Below, one piece after another: positions 1-6,715 of a DNA stretch of 12,107 nt. The notes under the pieces are model-generated. The model searched no databases. It had not been told where the DNA came from and worked only from the letters and a program-made list of their open reading frames with translations. Where the stretch lies: the NCBI GenBank assembly GCA_023457875.1, contig JAEXBC010000444.1, positions 1 through 12,107 of the forward strand, in the 5' to 3' direction. The number at the start of each line of letters is the position of its first letter. Position 1 is the first letter of the stretch. This DNA is from Bacillota bacterium. GTDB taxonomy: Bacteria > Bacillota > Clostridia > Lachnospirales > Cellulosilyticaceae. The translations under genes were made by a program, and so were the position numbers.

Positions 1-1460
1 GGTATACACTTCCCACAAGATTCATTTTGCGTAAAGTTCATAAAGAAGCGAGCAACCTCTACCATACATGTATTTTCGTCCATTACTACTAAGCCACCAG
101 AGCCAATCATGGCACCTGCTTTTTTGAGAGAATCAAAATCTAAAGGTAAATCTAAATCCTTATTAGTTAAGCATCCTCCTGAAGGCCCTCCAATTTGAAC
201 GGCTTTAAAGGCGGCGCCATCTCTCATGCCACCACCTATATCGAAAATAACCTCTCGTAGTGTGGTACCCATGGGAACCTCAATAAGCCCTGTATTTTCA
301 ATATTACCTGTTATTGCAAATGCTTTTGTACCTGGACTTTTTTCTGGTCCAATCTCTCTATACCATGTGGCACCATTTTGAATAATAAGTGGCACATTTG
401 CAAAGGTTTCAACATTATTGAGTACAGTTGGTTTTTCGAATAAACCTTGTTCTACCGTTCGAGGTGGTTTTACACGTGGCATACCTCTTTTTCCTTCAAT
501 TGAAGCAGTTAGGGCACTACCTTCACCACATACAAAAGCACCTGCACCTCTATTAATCTTGATGTCAAAGCAGAAGTCTGTTCCTAGTATATTCTCACCT
601 AATAAACCATAGGCCTTGGCATCCTCTATTGCCTGTCTTAATCTACTAATTGCAAGTGGATACTCTGCACGTACGTAAATATAACCTTCGCTGGCACCAC
701 ATGCTCTTGCAGCAATCATCATCCCTTCTAACATACGATGAGGATCTCCCTCCATAATGCTTCGATCCATAAATGCTCCAGGGTCACCTTCATCACCATT
801 ACAAACGATATACTTGATTGGTTCCTTTTGACGTCTTACCTGGCTCCACTTTCTTCCTGCTGGGAAGCCACCGCCACCTCTACCTCTTAAATTAGACTCA
901 CTTAACTCATTGATGATTGCTTCTTCATCCATTTCAAATAGCGCTTTTTCAAGGGCCTTGTAACCACCTACAGCAATATATTCTTTTAGGGAGGTGGCAT
1001 CAATATGTCCACAATGTTCTAGTACCAATCTGGTTTGTTTTTCATAAAAGGGAATGGTCTTTTGTGTTTGATAACTTATTCCATCTTTTTTGTAAATCAG
1101 TCTATCAATACATTCCCCATTTTTAATAGTTTTCTCGACAATTTCTTCACAATCCTCTGGCTTAACCTTGATATATAAATAACCCCAAGGCTCAATTCTA
1201 ATAAGCGGTCCCATTTCACAAAAGCCATGACAGCCACTTTTCTTTACCCCTACTATAGGCTCATGAGGTTCCTCCTCAAGGCTCACACTGCAAGGAATAT
1301 TTTTTTCCTTTAATAATTTTACAAGCTCATCATAAATTAGAAGCGAGCCACCTGCTATACAACCCGTTCCTGAGCAAACTAATATTTTTGCCTTTTCGCT
1401 AGCTAAGCCCTTTTCATAGACCTGCCTTATATGTACTAATGCTTCTCTACTTTTTAACAT
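1..1460 (-). CDS. NuoF/HydB-like NADH-binding flavoprotein subunit of an [FeFe]-hydrogenase complex (3' end off the window)
   Basis: Diaphorase subunit that passes electrons between NADH, FMN and Fe-S clusters in a soluble cytoplasmic hydrogenase (HydB/HndC type). My translation from the ATG at 1460 gives 486 codons; the family is usually near 600, so the C-terminus is beyond position 1. An N-terminal thioredoxin-like ferredoxin domain has C29-x4-C34 and C77-x3-C81. The 51-kDa NuoF core follows, with the FMN-loop motif GRGGGGFPAGRKW at about 193-205 and GGPSGG at about 424-429. The last visible residues are ESCGKC, the start of the NuoF [4Fe-4S] site. The extra N-terminal ferredoxin domain is typical of HydB/HndC rather than respiratory NuoF. 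The ATG directly abuts the TAG stop of the NuoE-like gene, so the two are co-translated. HydA and C-terminal ferredoxin motifs are expected outside the window. An NAD-dependent formate dehydrogenase subunit is a less likely alternative. Confidence 0.93.
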   Translation of the reverse strand, partial: MLKSREALVHIRQVYEKGLASEKAKILVCSGTGCIAGGSLLIYDELVKLLKEKNIPCSVSLEEEPHEPIVGVKKSGCHGFCEMGPLIRIEPWGYLYIKVKPEDCEEIVEKTIKNGECIDRLIYKKDGISYQTQKTIPFYEKQTRLVLEHCGHIDATSLKEYIAVGGYKALEKALFEMDEEAIINELSESNLRGRGGGGFPAGRKWSQVRRQKEPIKYIVCNGDEGDPGAFMDRSIMEGDPHRMLEGMMIAARACGASEGYIYVRAEYPLAISRLRQAIEDAKAYGLLGENILGTDFCFDIKINRGAGAFVCGEGSALTASIEGKRGMPRVKPPRTVEQGLFEKPTVLNNVETFANVPLIIQNGATWYREIGPEKSPGTKAFAITGNIENTGLIEVPMGTTLREVIFDIGGGMRDGAAFKAVQIGGPSGGCLTNKDLDLPLDFDSLKKAGAMIGSGGLVVMDENTCMVEVARFFMNFTQNESCGKCI

Positions 1461-1937
1461 CTAGGCTTCCTCCCTTAACTGCTGCAACAAATCCTTTACT
1501 TTTTCAGGCGTCATACCACCATGCACCCGATCATTAACCGTTATAACCGGTGCAAGTCCACATGCTCCAAGACAAGAGACAGTCTCTACCGTAAACAATA
1601 AATCATCTGTAGTTATTTTCTTCTCAGATAACCCTAATGCATCCCTTAAAGCATTTAAAATAGGAATGGACTTTCTTACATGGCAAGCTGTTCCGTCACA
1701 TACTTTAATCACATATTTTCCTTTTGGTTCTAAAGAAAAATTCTCGTAAAAAGTAGCAACACCATAAATTTTTGCGCTACTCATCCCTAACTCTTTTGAC
1801 AAATAAGGAAATACCTCTTCTGGAATATAGCGATATAATTCTTGAATATCCTGTAATATGCTAATAATGCTCCTTTGACTTGCTCCGTTCTTCTCAATAA
1901 TATGTTTTATGCTTTCCCAATCTACTGTTAGCCCCAT
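1461..1937 (-). CDS. NuoE/HydC-like [2Fe-2S] thioredoxin-fold subunit of an NADH-linked hydrogenase
   Basis: A 158-residue electron-transfer subunit, the partner of the flavoprotein encoded next to it. An N-terminal helical segment (about 1-65, including IPEEVFPYLSKEL and IYGVATFYENF) is followed by a thioredoxin-like ferredoxin domain with the four ligands C80-x4-C85 and C122-x3-C126, and the HGGMTPEK motif common near the C-terminus of this family. Length is normal for NuoE/HndA/HydC. The ATG at 1937 is preceded by a strong GGAGGA ribosome binding site at the right spacing. Its stop codon touches the start of the next gene. It is the first gene of the operon and lies just downstream of two Rex-like operators, which suggests control by the NADH/NAD+ ratio. 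Role in a bifurcating hydrogenase is an inference from the HydB-like neighbour. Confidence 0.94.
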   Translation of the reverse strand: MGLTVDWESIKHIIEKNGASQRSIISILQDIQELYRYIPEEVFPYLSKELGMSSAKIYGVATFYENFSLEPKGKYVIKVCDGTACHVRKSIPILNALRDALGLSEKKITTDDLLFTVETVSCLGACGLAPVITVNDRVHGGMTPEKVKDLLQQLREEA

Positions 1938-1982
1938 TATTTCCTCCTATTGACTATATAATGTGATTTCCATACATCCTTT

Positions 1983-2000
1983 ATGTTAATTAATTAACAA
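1983..2000. promoter_or_regulatory. Rex-like redox operator, site 1
   Basis: The sequence matches 13 of the 14 fixed positions of the Rex consensus TTGTTAANNNNTTAACAA (consensus from memory of the Gram-positive Rex literature); only the first T is replaced, by A. Its core is a perfect 14-bp palindrome at 1985-1998. It sits just downstream of the predicted transcription start of the hydrogenase operon, a position suited to repression. Rex binding is inferred, but the target genes (NADH-linked hydrogenase subunits) are classic Rex targets in Clostridia. Confidence 0.75.
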
Positions 2001-2011
2001 AATCCTAACTC

Positions 2012-2040
2012 AGATTACTACTTTGTTAATACTTTGTCAA
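2012..2040 (-). promoter_or_regulatory. Predicted sigma-A promoter of the hydrogenase operon
   Basis: Reading the minus strand, a perfect TTGACA -35 hexamer (2040-2035) is followed after a 17-bp spacer by TAATCT (2017-2012), a weak -10. The start of transcription would be near 2005, between the two Rex-like sites. The exact -35 and spacing support the call; the -10 matches only three of six positions. Confidence 0.5.
2023..2040. promoter_or_regulatory. Rex-like redox operator, site 2 (weaker)
   Basis: The sequence TTGTTAATACTTTGTCAA agrees with the Rex consensus at 12 of 14 fixed positions: the left half is perfect and the right half has 5 of 7. It overlaps the -35 hexamer of the hydrogenase promoter. 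Its centre is 40 bp from site 1, about four helical turns, so two dimers could lie on the same face of the DNA. The same stretch also reads as two tandem 11-bp units (2019-2029 and 2030-2040, one mismatch), so a chance origin from a small duplication remains possible. Confidence 0.5.
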
Positions 2041-2063
2041 TATGATGGTTTGATTATTTATAA
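2034..2063 (+). promoter_or_regulatory. Candidate promoter for the SGNH hydrolase gene
   Basis: TTGTCA (2034-2039) and TTATAA (2058-2063) with an 18-bp spacer read toward the hydrolase and would leave a leader of about 105 bases. The -35 lies inside the second Rex-like site. The region is very AT-rich and other -10-like hexamers exist, such as TAAAAT at 2134-2139 with no clear -35, so this is only one option. Confidence 0.3.
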
Positions 2064-2175
2064 ACTCTTTTCTGTATATGTAAAATTTTGTAGCAAGTTA
2101 AAGGTGTTTTCTATTTTTTGCTGTAGATTGTTGTAAAATATTCCACTTCACGTTAAACTATATATGGAGGTGTCT

Positions 2176-3681
2176 ATGATTATGAAATTACCAAATAAGT
2201 TTATGACCCAGTGTGCCACCATAGGATGCTTAGTTCTTCTACTTCAGCAAACGACACTTGGTGAGCCATTCAATAATACAACCACTGCCATTCCCATTGA
2301 ATCCAGTGCACCCACTGTCCAAAACGATGATATGCAAAATCCAAAGGAAATGCCAACCATTGATTATACCAATCTTGATGTTGAAGGCATCTTACTTCCT
2401 CGGAATCTATATATCTTACAAGGCTCCCAAAATGTAGCTGAACGCTATAATATTTACCACAAAAATGCTGTACTGGCTTTGCTTGTGGATTATCAGCTTG
2501 ACTGCCTCAGTCCATATGGTATCAGCTTGCCTGGAAGATGGAATTTCCAAAGCGGTTCTACTACTAGCATTGCACCCTTTGAACCCTTTGACATCACACT
2601 TAATCTAAAACAAGGTATTACCACTACCACAAAGACTGCTTCTGTTGAAGTGGTTAATACATCAAATACAACACCCGTTAGACTATTAGCTATTGGTGAT
2701 AGTTTAACGCGCTCAGGCATTTATCTAGAGCAAGTACAAAAAAAGCTTCCCAATGTAACTACTGTAGGAAGCCGCGTTTATCCTGGAGAAACCACCCCTC
2801 GTGAAGGACGTGGTGGCTGGACTTTAGAAAAGTATTTTAACAACATTAATTCCTCTGAATTAGATAGCCCCTTTGTTTTTCCTGTGAATGTATCTGGTTC
2901 ACACTATAAAGGCAATACCAGGGATTGGAAAAACATCTGCTATACTAATCCAAAACACAGCACCTATAATGGTTTTCAAAAAATAGCCCGTGGCTGGAAC
3001 GATCAAGGCGCCTATTTATACAATGAAAATGGCTACTATAAATATCCAGTAGTAGGGGATGTAATGGTGGACCCATCACTTCCATACGGAAAACAATGGG
3101 TAGAGTGGAATGGACGTACTTGGGCGCCAATGGCAGTGCAACCTACAGAATTTGAATTTAACTTTACAAAATATATGGCTCGTTTTTCGAGTGCTTATAA
3201 ATCAGGTGCACCAACCCATGTCAGCATTTTATTAGGTGCGAATGACTTCAATGATATGAATGGTTTATTAAAACTTAAGGACCATATGGACAAACTTAAT
3301 ACCATGATAGACTCCATTCATGCTTATAATCCAAACATCAAAATTATTCTTTGTACCCCAACACCGTCTCCTAACACGAATATTGTTACTGACAGTAGGA
3401 AGAGCTATTATTATACCTATGACCGTTGTATGAAAATTGCCGCTTACTATTTACTCAAAACCTTTGATAATGACGAGTCTCTAGCACGGGGGATCTACAT
3501 TGCACCTATGAATTTAACCTTAGACATAACTAGCGGCTTTGACTACAAAGAAAAATATGAAATAATCGATGGGGTTAATACCAAAGTCGTTAGTGCCGCT
3601 AACGGTATTCATCCTAATAACACAGTTGGTCAGCCTCAAATGGGCGATACTTTAGCCGCTGTCATTCAAAAATATCGCTAA
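2176..3681 (+). CDS. Secreted SGNH/GDSL-family hydrolase with a large insertion
   Basis: A probable extracellular esterase/deacetylase of unknown substrate; the fold often acts on acetylated carbohydrates. I place the start at the ATG at 2176 because GGAGG at 2166-2170 lies five bases upstream and would be inside a longer reading beginning at 2164. This gives 501 residues. Residues about 10-30 form a hydrophobic signal peptide (core CLVLLL), followed by a Thr/Ser/Asn-rich linker. A domain of unknown type spans about 60-165. The hydrolase part shows block I GDSLTRSG with nucleophile S176, block II Gly at 213-214 (GRGGWT), block III GANDF with N356, and the catalytic His at 479 in NGIHPN. The usual catalytic Asp three residues before His is Asn476. 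About 140 residues separate blocks II and III, far more than in minimal SGNH enzymes, and are rich in Tyr, Trp and Asn. The gene stands alone between divergent and convergent neighbours. Confidence 0.85.
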   Translation: MIMKLPNKFMTQCATIGCLVLLLQQTTLGEPFNNTTTAIPIESSAPTVQNDDMQNPKEMPTIDYTNLDVEGILLPRNLYILQGSQNVAERYNIYHKNAVLALLVDYQLDCLSPYGISLPGRWNFQSGSTTSIAPFEPFDITLNLKQGITTTTKTASVEVVNTSNTTPVRLLAIGDSLTRSGIYLEQVQKKLPNVTTVGSRVYPGETTPREGRGGWTLEKYFNNINSSELDSPFVFPVNVSGSHYKGNTRDWKNICYTNPKHSTYNGFQKIARGWNDQGAYLYNENGYYKYPVVGDVMVDPSLPYGKQWVEWNGRTWAPMAVQPTEFEFNFTKYMARFSSAYKSGAPTHVSILLGANDFNDMNGLLKLKDHMDKLNTMIDSIHAYNPNIKIILCTPTPSPNTNIVTDSRKSYYYTYDRCMKIAAYYLLKTFDNDESLARGIYIAPMNLTLDITSGFDYKEKYEIIDGVNTKVVSAANGIHPNNTVGQPQMGDTLAAVIQKYR

Positions 3682-3710
3682 CACCTACTATAAATATTTC
3701 TATAGCAATA

Positions 3711-3797
3711 AAAACCTCAGTCTTTATATGATGTGACCCCCCATAGATGGATTTTTAGTCTCCTTATGAGGGCCATATTCATTATGACTGAGGTTTT
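3711..3797. terminator. Long imperfect hairpin between convergent genes; probable bidirectional terminator
   Basis: A perfect 12-bp inverted repeat, AAAACCTCAGTC (3711-3722) and GACTGAGGTTTT (3786-3797), closes a longer imperfect stem: the inner arms around 3726-3739 and 3770-3784 also pair with a few bulges. The hydrolase gene ends 29 bases before it on the plus strand and the bceB-like gene ends 16 bases before it on the minus strand. The stem is followed by TTTT on the plus side and TTTTTATT on the minus side, so it can stop transcription from both directions. Confidence 0.75.
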
Positions 3798-3813
3798 ATA
3801 ATGCGAAAAATCT

Positions 3814-5823
3814 TTATTTTCTATAGCGAATTACACTTTTACTCGTTAAGTAGGTTGCTAAAAAATAGCCGCCGTAAACAACAAACATAATAACGCCTGT
3901 TAACCAAACATTTTTTGTAATATCGCCTATACCTATAATACGTACTATACCAATACCCACCTTAAGTCCTACTACTGAATGAATAATGGCTAATCCTAGT
4001 GGCATTATAAAGTAAATTGCAATTTGCAATAACAAGGCTTTTCCTATCATTGTCTCCTTTGTTCCTAGCTTTCGAAGCAGCTCATATCGCTCACTATTAT
4101 CCGATGCTTCTGACAGCTGTTGAAGTGCCAAAATGGCTGCACTTGCCATCAAAAAGACAAGGCCTATATATACAGCTAAATAAGTAATAATCGCAGAAAG
4201 TCCTGTGTTCTGATCAAATACCTCCAGCTTGGTGATGTGATAGGTATAAGGCGTATCCTCTCTACCATTATATATATTATAGAATGCCTGATTAAATTGC
4301 TTGAGGTGTGCTTCATCGTTTATTGTAAAATTAATATTTAAGCGTTGTTCTATAGGGGTTGCCGCATTCAATAAGTCATCTGGCACAATGAGGGTTCCTA
4401 AATTGATGCTCATAGGTGCTGTTTCTATAGGGAAGCTCACCACCTCTAATTGTGCTGCTATTAAGTTTCTTCCTTCTAGTCTAACCTGCCCTTTTTCTTT
4501 TAAAAATTGTTCATAATAAGGCATCATTTGGGCAAAATCACAGCTGATCACAAATTCATTTTCTTTGAGTGATAGTGGCTTTTCTCCTTGCATACGTAGC
4601 ACTTCATTATAATCTGAAAGACTCATTACTGGAAATGGAGAACGACGAATCTCTTCCCAAGCCTTAGCAATCTCAATATCATCTATACTGATGACTACAT
4701 CTTCCCAAGATACCTCTGTTTGATAGGTTGTAAGTTCAATCACATCTTTTGCTAATGTTTCTAAAGGAAATCCATCTTCTATAAGCTCTGCTTTTAGTCC
4801 CTTTTCTGTAATGGCTTCCATTTGGGTATTTTGTATGGTTGCATCAAAAGGTGTACAATGCTTTAGTTTTTCATTAAATATGCTTGATAATGAAAAGCCA
4901 CAACATAATCCACATATGGTTAGAAATAGCATGATACATACAACAGAAACTGAGGTAAAGGTGGTATTGATTTTATGGTTGATCTGGCGTAATACGAATA
5001 TATTAAGTCCTTTAAAGTATAGCTTCTTATTTCTTTCCACTAAACAAAGAATGATTCCTGACAAAGACATAAAAAACATTACCGTACCTATCAATCCTAG
5101 CACAATAGCGATTAATATATCTTGACTCCAAATAAATAGTCCATTTTTCAAAATAATCTTATATGCCATGCCTATGATTACAGCTGAAATAATAAATAAT
5201 ACAATGGATACGCTTACCTTTCTAACTTGAAATTTTTCGTTTTTCTTTCCAGCATTTAATAGTTCAATCAATTTGCACCTTGAAACAGTTGTTGTATTAA
5301 AAATCATAATCACTAAATAAATAATACTAAAGTAAAGAATAGATTTAGAAAAAGCAGCCTGAGAAAAGGTAAATTCAAATTTCTTTAGGTTGGCTCTAAA
5401 TAGGTTTGCTGTCACCACGGAAAGTGCCTGTGAAGCAAAGATACCCACTATAAGGCCAGTAACTAAAGAAAAAACGCCAATAATGAGGGTTTCCAAAATA
5501 AGAATTCTAGACACTGTCCCCTTATTCATCCCTAGGGTCAAATAGAGTCCTAACTCCTTTTTACGTCTCTTAATTAAAAATTTATTTGCATAAACCATTA
5601 AAAAGCCCAACACAATGGAAATAAAAACAGAGACATAACCCATCACCTCTACCATAAGCTGTACGATTTCCTTTTGTGAACTATTTAGTTCAATCATAGC
5701 CTCTTGACTATCAATGGCGTTAAAAATATAGAAAATACAAATACTAAAGCTTAGGGTCATAAAATAAACTAAATAATCCTTAATACTCTTTTTCACATTA
5801 TTCATCGCTAACTTAAAATACAT
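3814..5823 (-). CDS. bceB: BceB-type ABC transporter permease (antimicrobial peptide resistance)
   Basis: Membrane half of a peptide-7-exporter/BceAB-type transporter, which removes cell-wall-active peptides from their lipid target and also acts as the sensor for the kinase. The architecture is the typical one: TM1 near the N-terminus, then an FtsX-like block, further TM helices, a large extracellular domain of about 200 residues (roughly 325-545) between TM7 and TM8, and a second FtsX-like block with QQLSEASDNSERYELLRKLGT near 570-590. I choose the ATG at 5823 (669 residues, normal for the family): it gives the usual [13 protein letters not shown] start, and GGAGGTG at 5839-5833 lies upstream. 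A TTG at 5841 would overlap that site; TTG at 5829 is a less likely option. The start lies within the end of bceA, with an 11-bp overlap, so translation is coupled. The substrate cannot be told from sequence; bacitracin or lantibiotics are likely. Confidence 0.93.
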   Translation of the reverse strand: MYFKLAMNNVKKSIKDYLVYFMTLSFSICIFYIFNAIDSQEAMIELNSSQKEIVQLMVEVMGYVSVFISIVLGFLMVYANKFLIKRRKKELGLYLTLGMNKGTVSRILILETLIIGVFSLVTGLIVGIFASQALSVVTANLFRANLKKFEFTFSQAAFSKSILYFSIIYLVIMIFNTTTVSRCKLIELLNAGKKNEKFQVRKVSVSIVLFIISAVIIGMAYKIILKNGLFIWSQDILIAIVLGLIGTVMFFMSLSGIILCLVERNKKLYFKGLNIFVLRQINHKINTTFTSVSVVCIMLFLTICGLCCGFSLSSIFNEKLKHCTPFDATIQNTQMEAITEKGLKAELIEDGFPLETLAKDVIELTTYQTEVSWEDVVISIDDIEIAKAWEEIRRSPFPVMSLSDYNEVLRMQGEKPLSLKENEFVISCDFAQMMPYYEQFLKEKGQVRLEGRNLIAAQLEVVSFPIETAPMSINLGTLIVPDDLLNAATPIEQRLNINFTINDEAHLKQFNQAFYNIYNGREDTPYTYHITKLEVFDQNTGLSAIITYLAVYIGLVFLMASAAILALQQLSEASDNSERYELLRKLGTKETMIGKALLLQIAIYFIMPLGLAIIHSVVGLKVGIGIVRIIGIGDITKNVWLTGVIMFVVYGGYFLATYLTSKSVIRYRK

Positions 5824-6580
5824 TGCCAAGGTCACCTCCAAGTAATGTAACCACTTCTATAATCCGATTAAAAAATACTTTTCGGCTTTCTGATCCCCTG
5901 ATAAGTTCATTGAAAATCTTACCATCTTTTATAAACAAAATACGTTTACAATAGCTTGCAGTAAAGGCATCATGGGTTACCATCAATATAGTAGCCTTCA
6001 TTTGATTGTTAAGCTTTTCAAAACACTCTAAAAGCATTCTAGCTGACTTAGAATCTAAAGCTCCTGTTGGCTCATCTGCCAGTATCAAGGAGGGATCGGT
6101 TACAATGGCTCTTGCAGCTGCTACCCTTTGCTTTTGTCCACCAGACATTTCATAAGGATATTTGCGAAGTACTTCTTCTATTTCTAACTTCTTAGCAACC
6201 TCAATAATGCGCTTATCAATATCATGAACGGGTGTTTTAATAATGGTTAATGCCAAAGCGATATTCTCGTAAGCTGTTAAGGTATCGAGAAGATTAAAAT
6301 CTTGAAAAATGAATCCTAACTCTTCTCTTCTGAAACTAGCTAGCTTTCTCTCGTTCATGCCTGTGATACACTTATCCTTTATTAAAATCTCACCTGCCGT
6401 CACTGTGTCAATTGTGGAAATACAATTAAGCAAGGTGGTCTTTCCACTTCCTGATGCCCCCATTATGCCAATAAATTCTCCCTTATGCACTGTAAAACTA
6501 ATGTCATCTATTGCTTTAGTCACGTTTAGTCGACTACCATAATACTTTTCAATATGTTCAACCTTTAATATTGCGTTCAT
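5813..6580 (-). CDS. bceA: BceA-type ABC transporter ATP-binding protein
   Basis: Cytoplasmic ATPase that drives the BceB-type permease. With the ATG at 6580 it has 255 residues, normal for BceA. Visible motifs: Walker A GASGSGKT (about 41-48), Q-loop Gln93 in FIFQDFN, signature MSGGQKQR (145-152), Walker B LILADE (165-170) followed by PTGALDS, and H-loop His203 in VTHD. The C-terminal tail with [16 protein letters not shown] is characteristic of BceA. I prefer the ATG at 6580 because AAGAGG at 6594-6589 is eight bases upstream; a GTG at 6589 would overlap that site. It is the first gene of a two-gene unit with its own promoter and BceR-type box, separated from the regulator genes by a terminator. 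Confidence 0.95.
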   Translation of the reverse strand: MNAILKVEHIEKYYGSRLNVTKAIDDISFTVHKGEFIGIMGASGSGKTTLLNCISTIDTVTAGEILIKDKCITGMNERKLASFRREELGFIFQDFNLLDTLTAYENIALALTIIKTPVHDIDKRIIEVAKKLEIEEVLRKYPYEMSGGQKQRVAAARAIVTDPSLILADEPTGALDSKSARMLLECFEKLNNQMKATILMVTHDAFTASYCKRILFIKDGKIFNELIRGSESRKVFFNRIIEVVTLLGGDLGNVF

Positions 6581-6609
6581 CCTTTTCACCTCTTGTTTTT
6601 GATAAGCTT

Positions 6610-6638
6610 ATTGTACGTGATGCATTTGTCCTTCTCCA
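6610..6638 (-). promoter_or_regulatory. Predicted promoter of bceAB
   Basis: Reading the minus strand, TGGAGA (6638-6633, four of six to TTGACA) and TACAAT (6615-6610, five of six to TATAAT) are separated by exactly 17 bp, giving a start near 6603 and a leader of about 23 bases. A weak -35 is expected for a promoter that needs an activator, and a BceR-type box lies 21 bp upstream. Confidence 0.6.
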
Positions 6639-6659
6639 TAAGATTTCCTTACAACTACC

Positions 6660-6673
6660 TTACATTTTTGTCA
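6660..6673 (-). promoter_or_regulatory. BceR-type response-regulator binding box
   Basis: TGACA-AAAA-TGTAA on the minus strand is an exact match to the BceR-family consensus TNACA-N4-TGTAA (from memory of work on Bacillus Bce systems). It is upstream of the bceA promoter, where the phosphorylated regulator should act. A second TGTAAGG (6653-6647) repeats the end of the box (TGTAAGG at 6664-6658) with an 11-bp period and may be a secondary half-site. Confidence 0.7.
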
Positions 6674-6676
6674 CTT

Positions 6677-6715
6677 AAAAAAGGATACTGCAAAACAGTT
6701 ATTTTGCAACATCCT
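6677..6715 (-). terminator. Intrinsic terminator at the end of bceS
   Basis: On the minus strand a 14-bp stem (arms 6715-6702 and 6695-6682, with only two G-U wobble pairs) and a six-base loop are followed by a run of six T. The upstream arm is made of the last codons of the kinase gene and its stop codon lies in the loop. It should separate the regulator transcript from the transporter transcript. Confidence 0.85.

Noticed and set aside
418..1126. Short plus-strand open frames at 418-612 and 917-1126
   Set aside because: They lie antisense inside the NuoF-like gene, which has clear conserved motifs in its own frame; no ribosome binding site or family resemblance.
2176..2290. Possible lipoprotein signal in the hydrolase (TIGC)
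   Set aside because: The residue at -3 is Thr rather than Leu and most of the hydrophobic core lies after the Cys, so cleavage by signal peptidase I is more likely.
4301..5125. Plus-strand frames at 4301-4516 and 4811-5125
   Set aside because: Antisense shadows of the bceB coding sequence.
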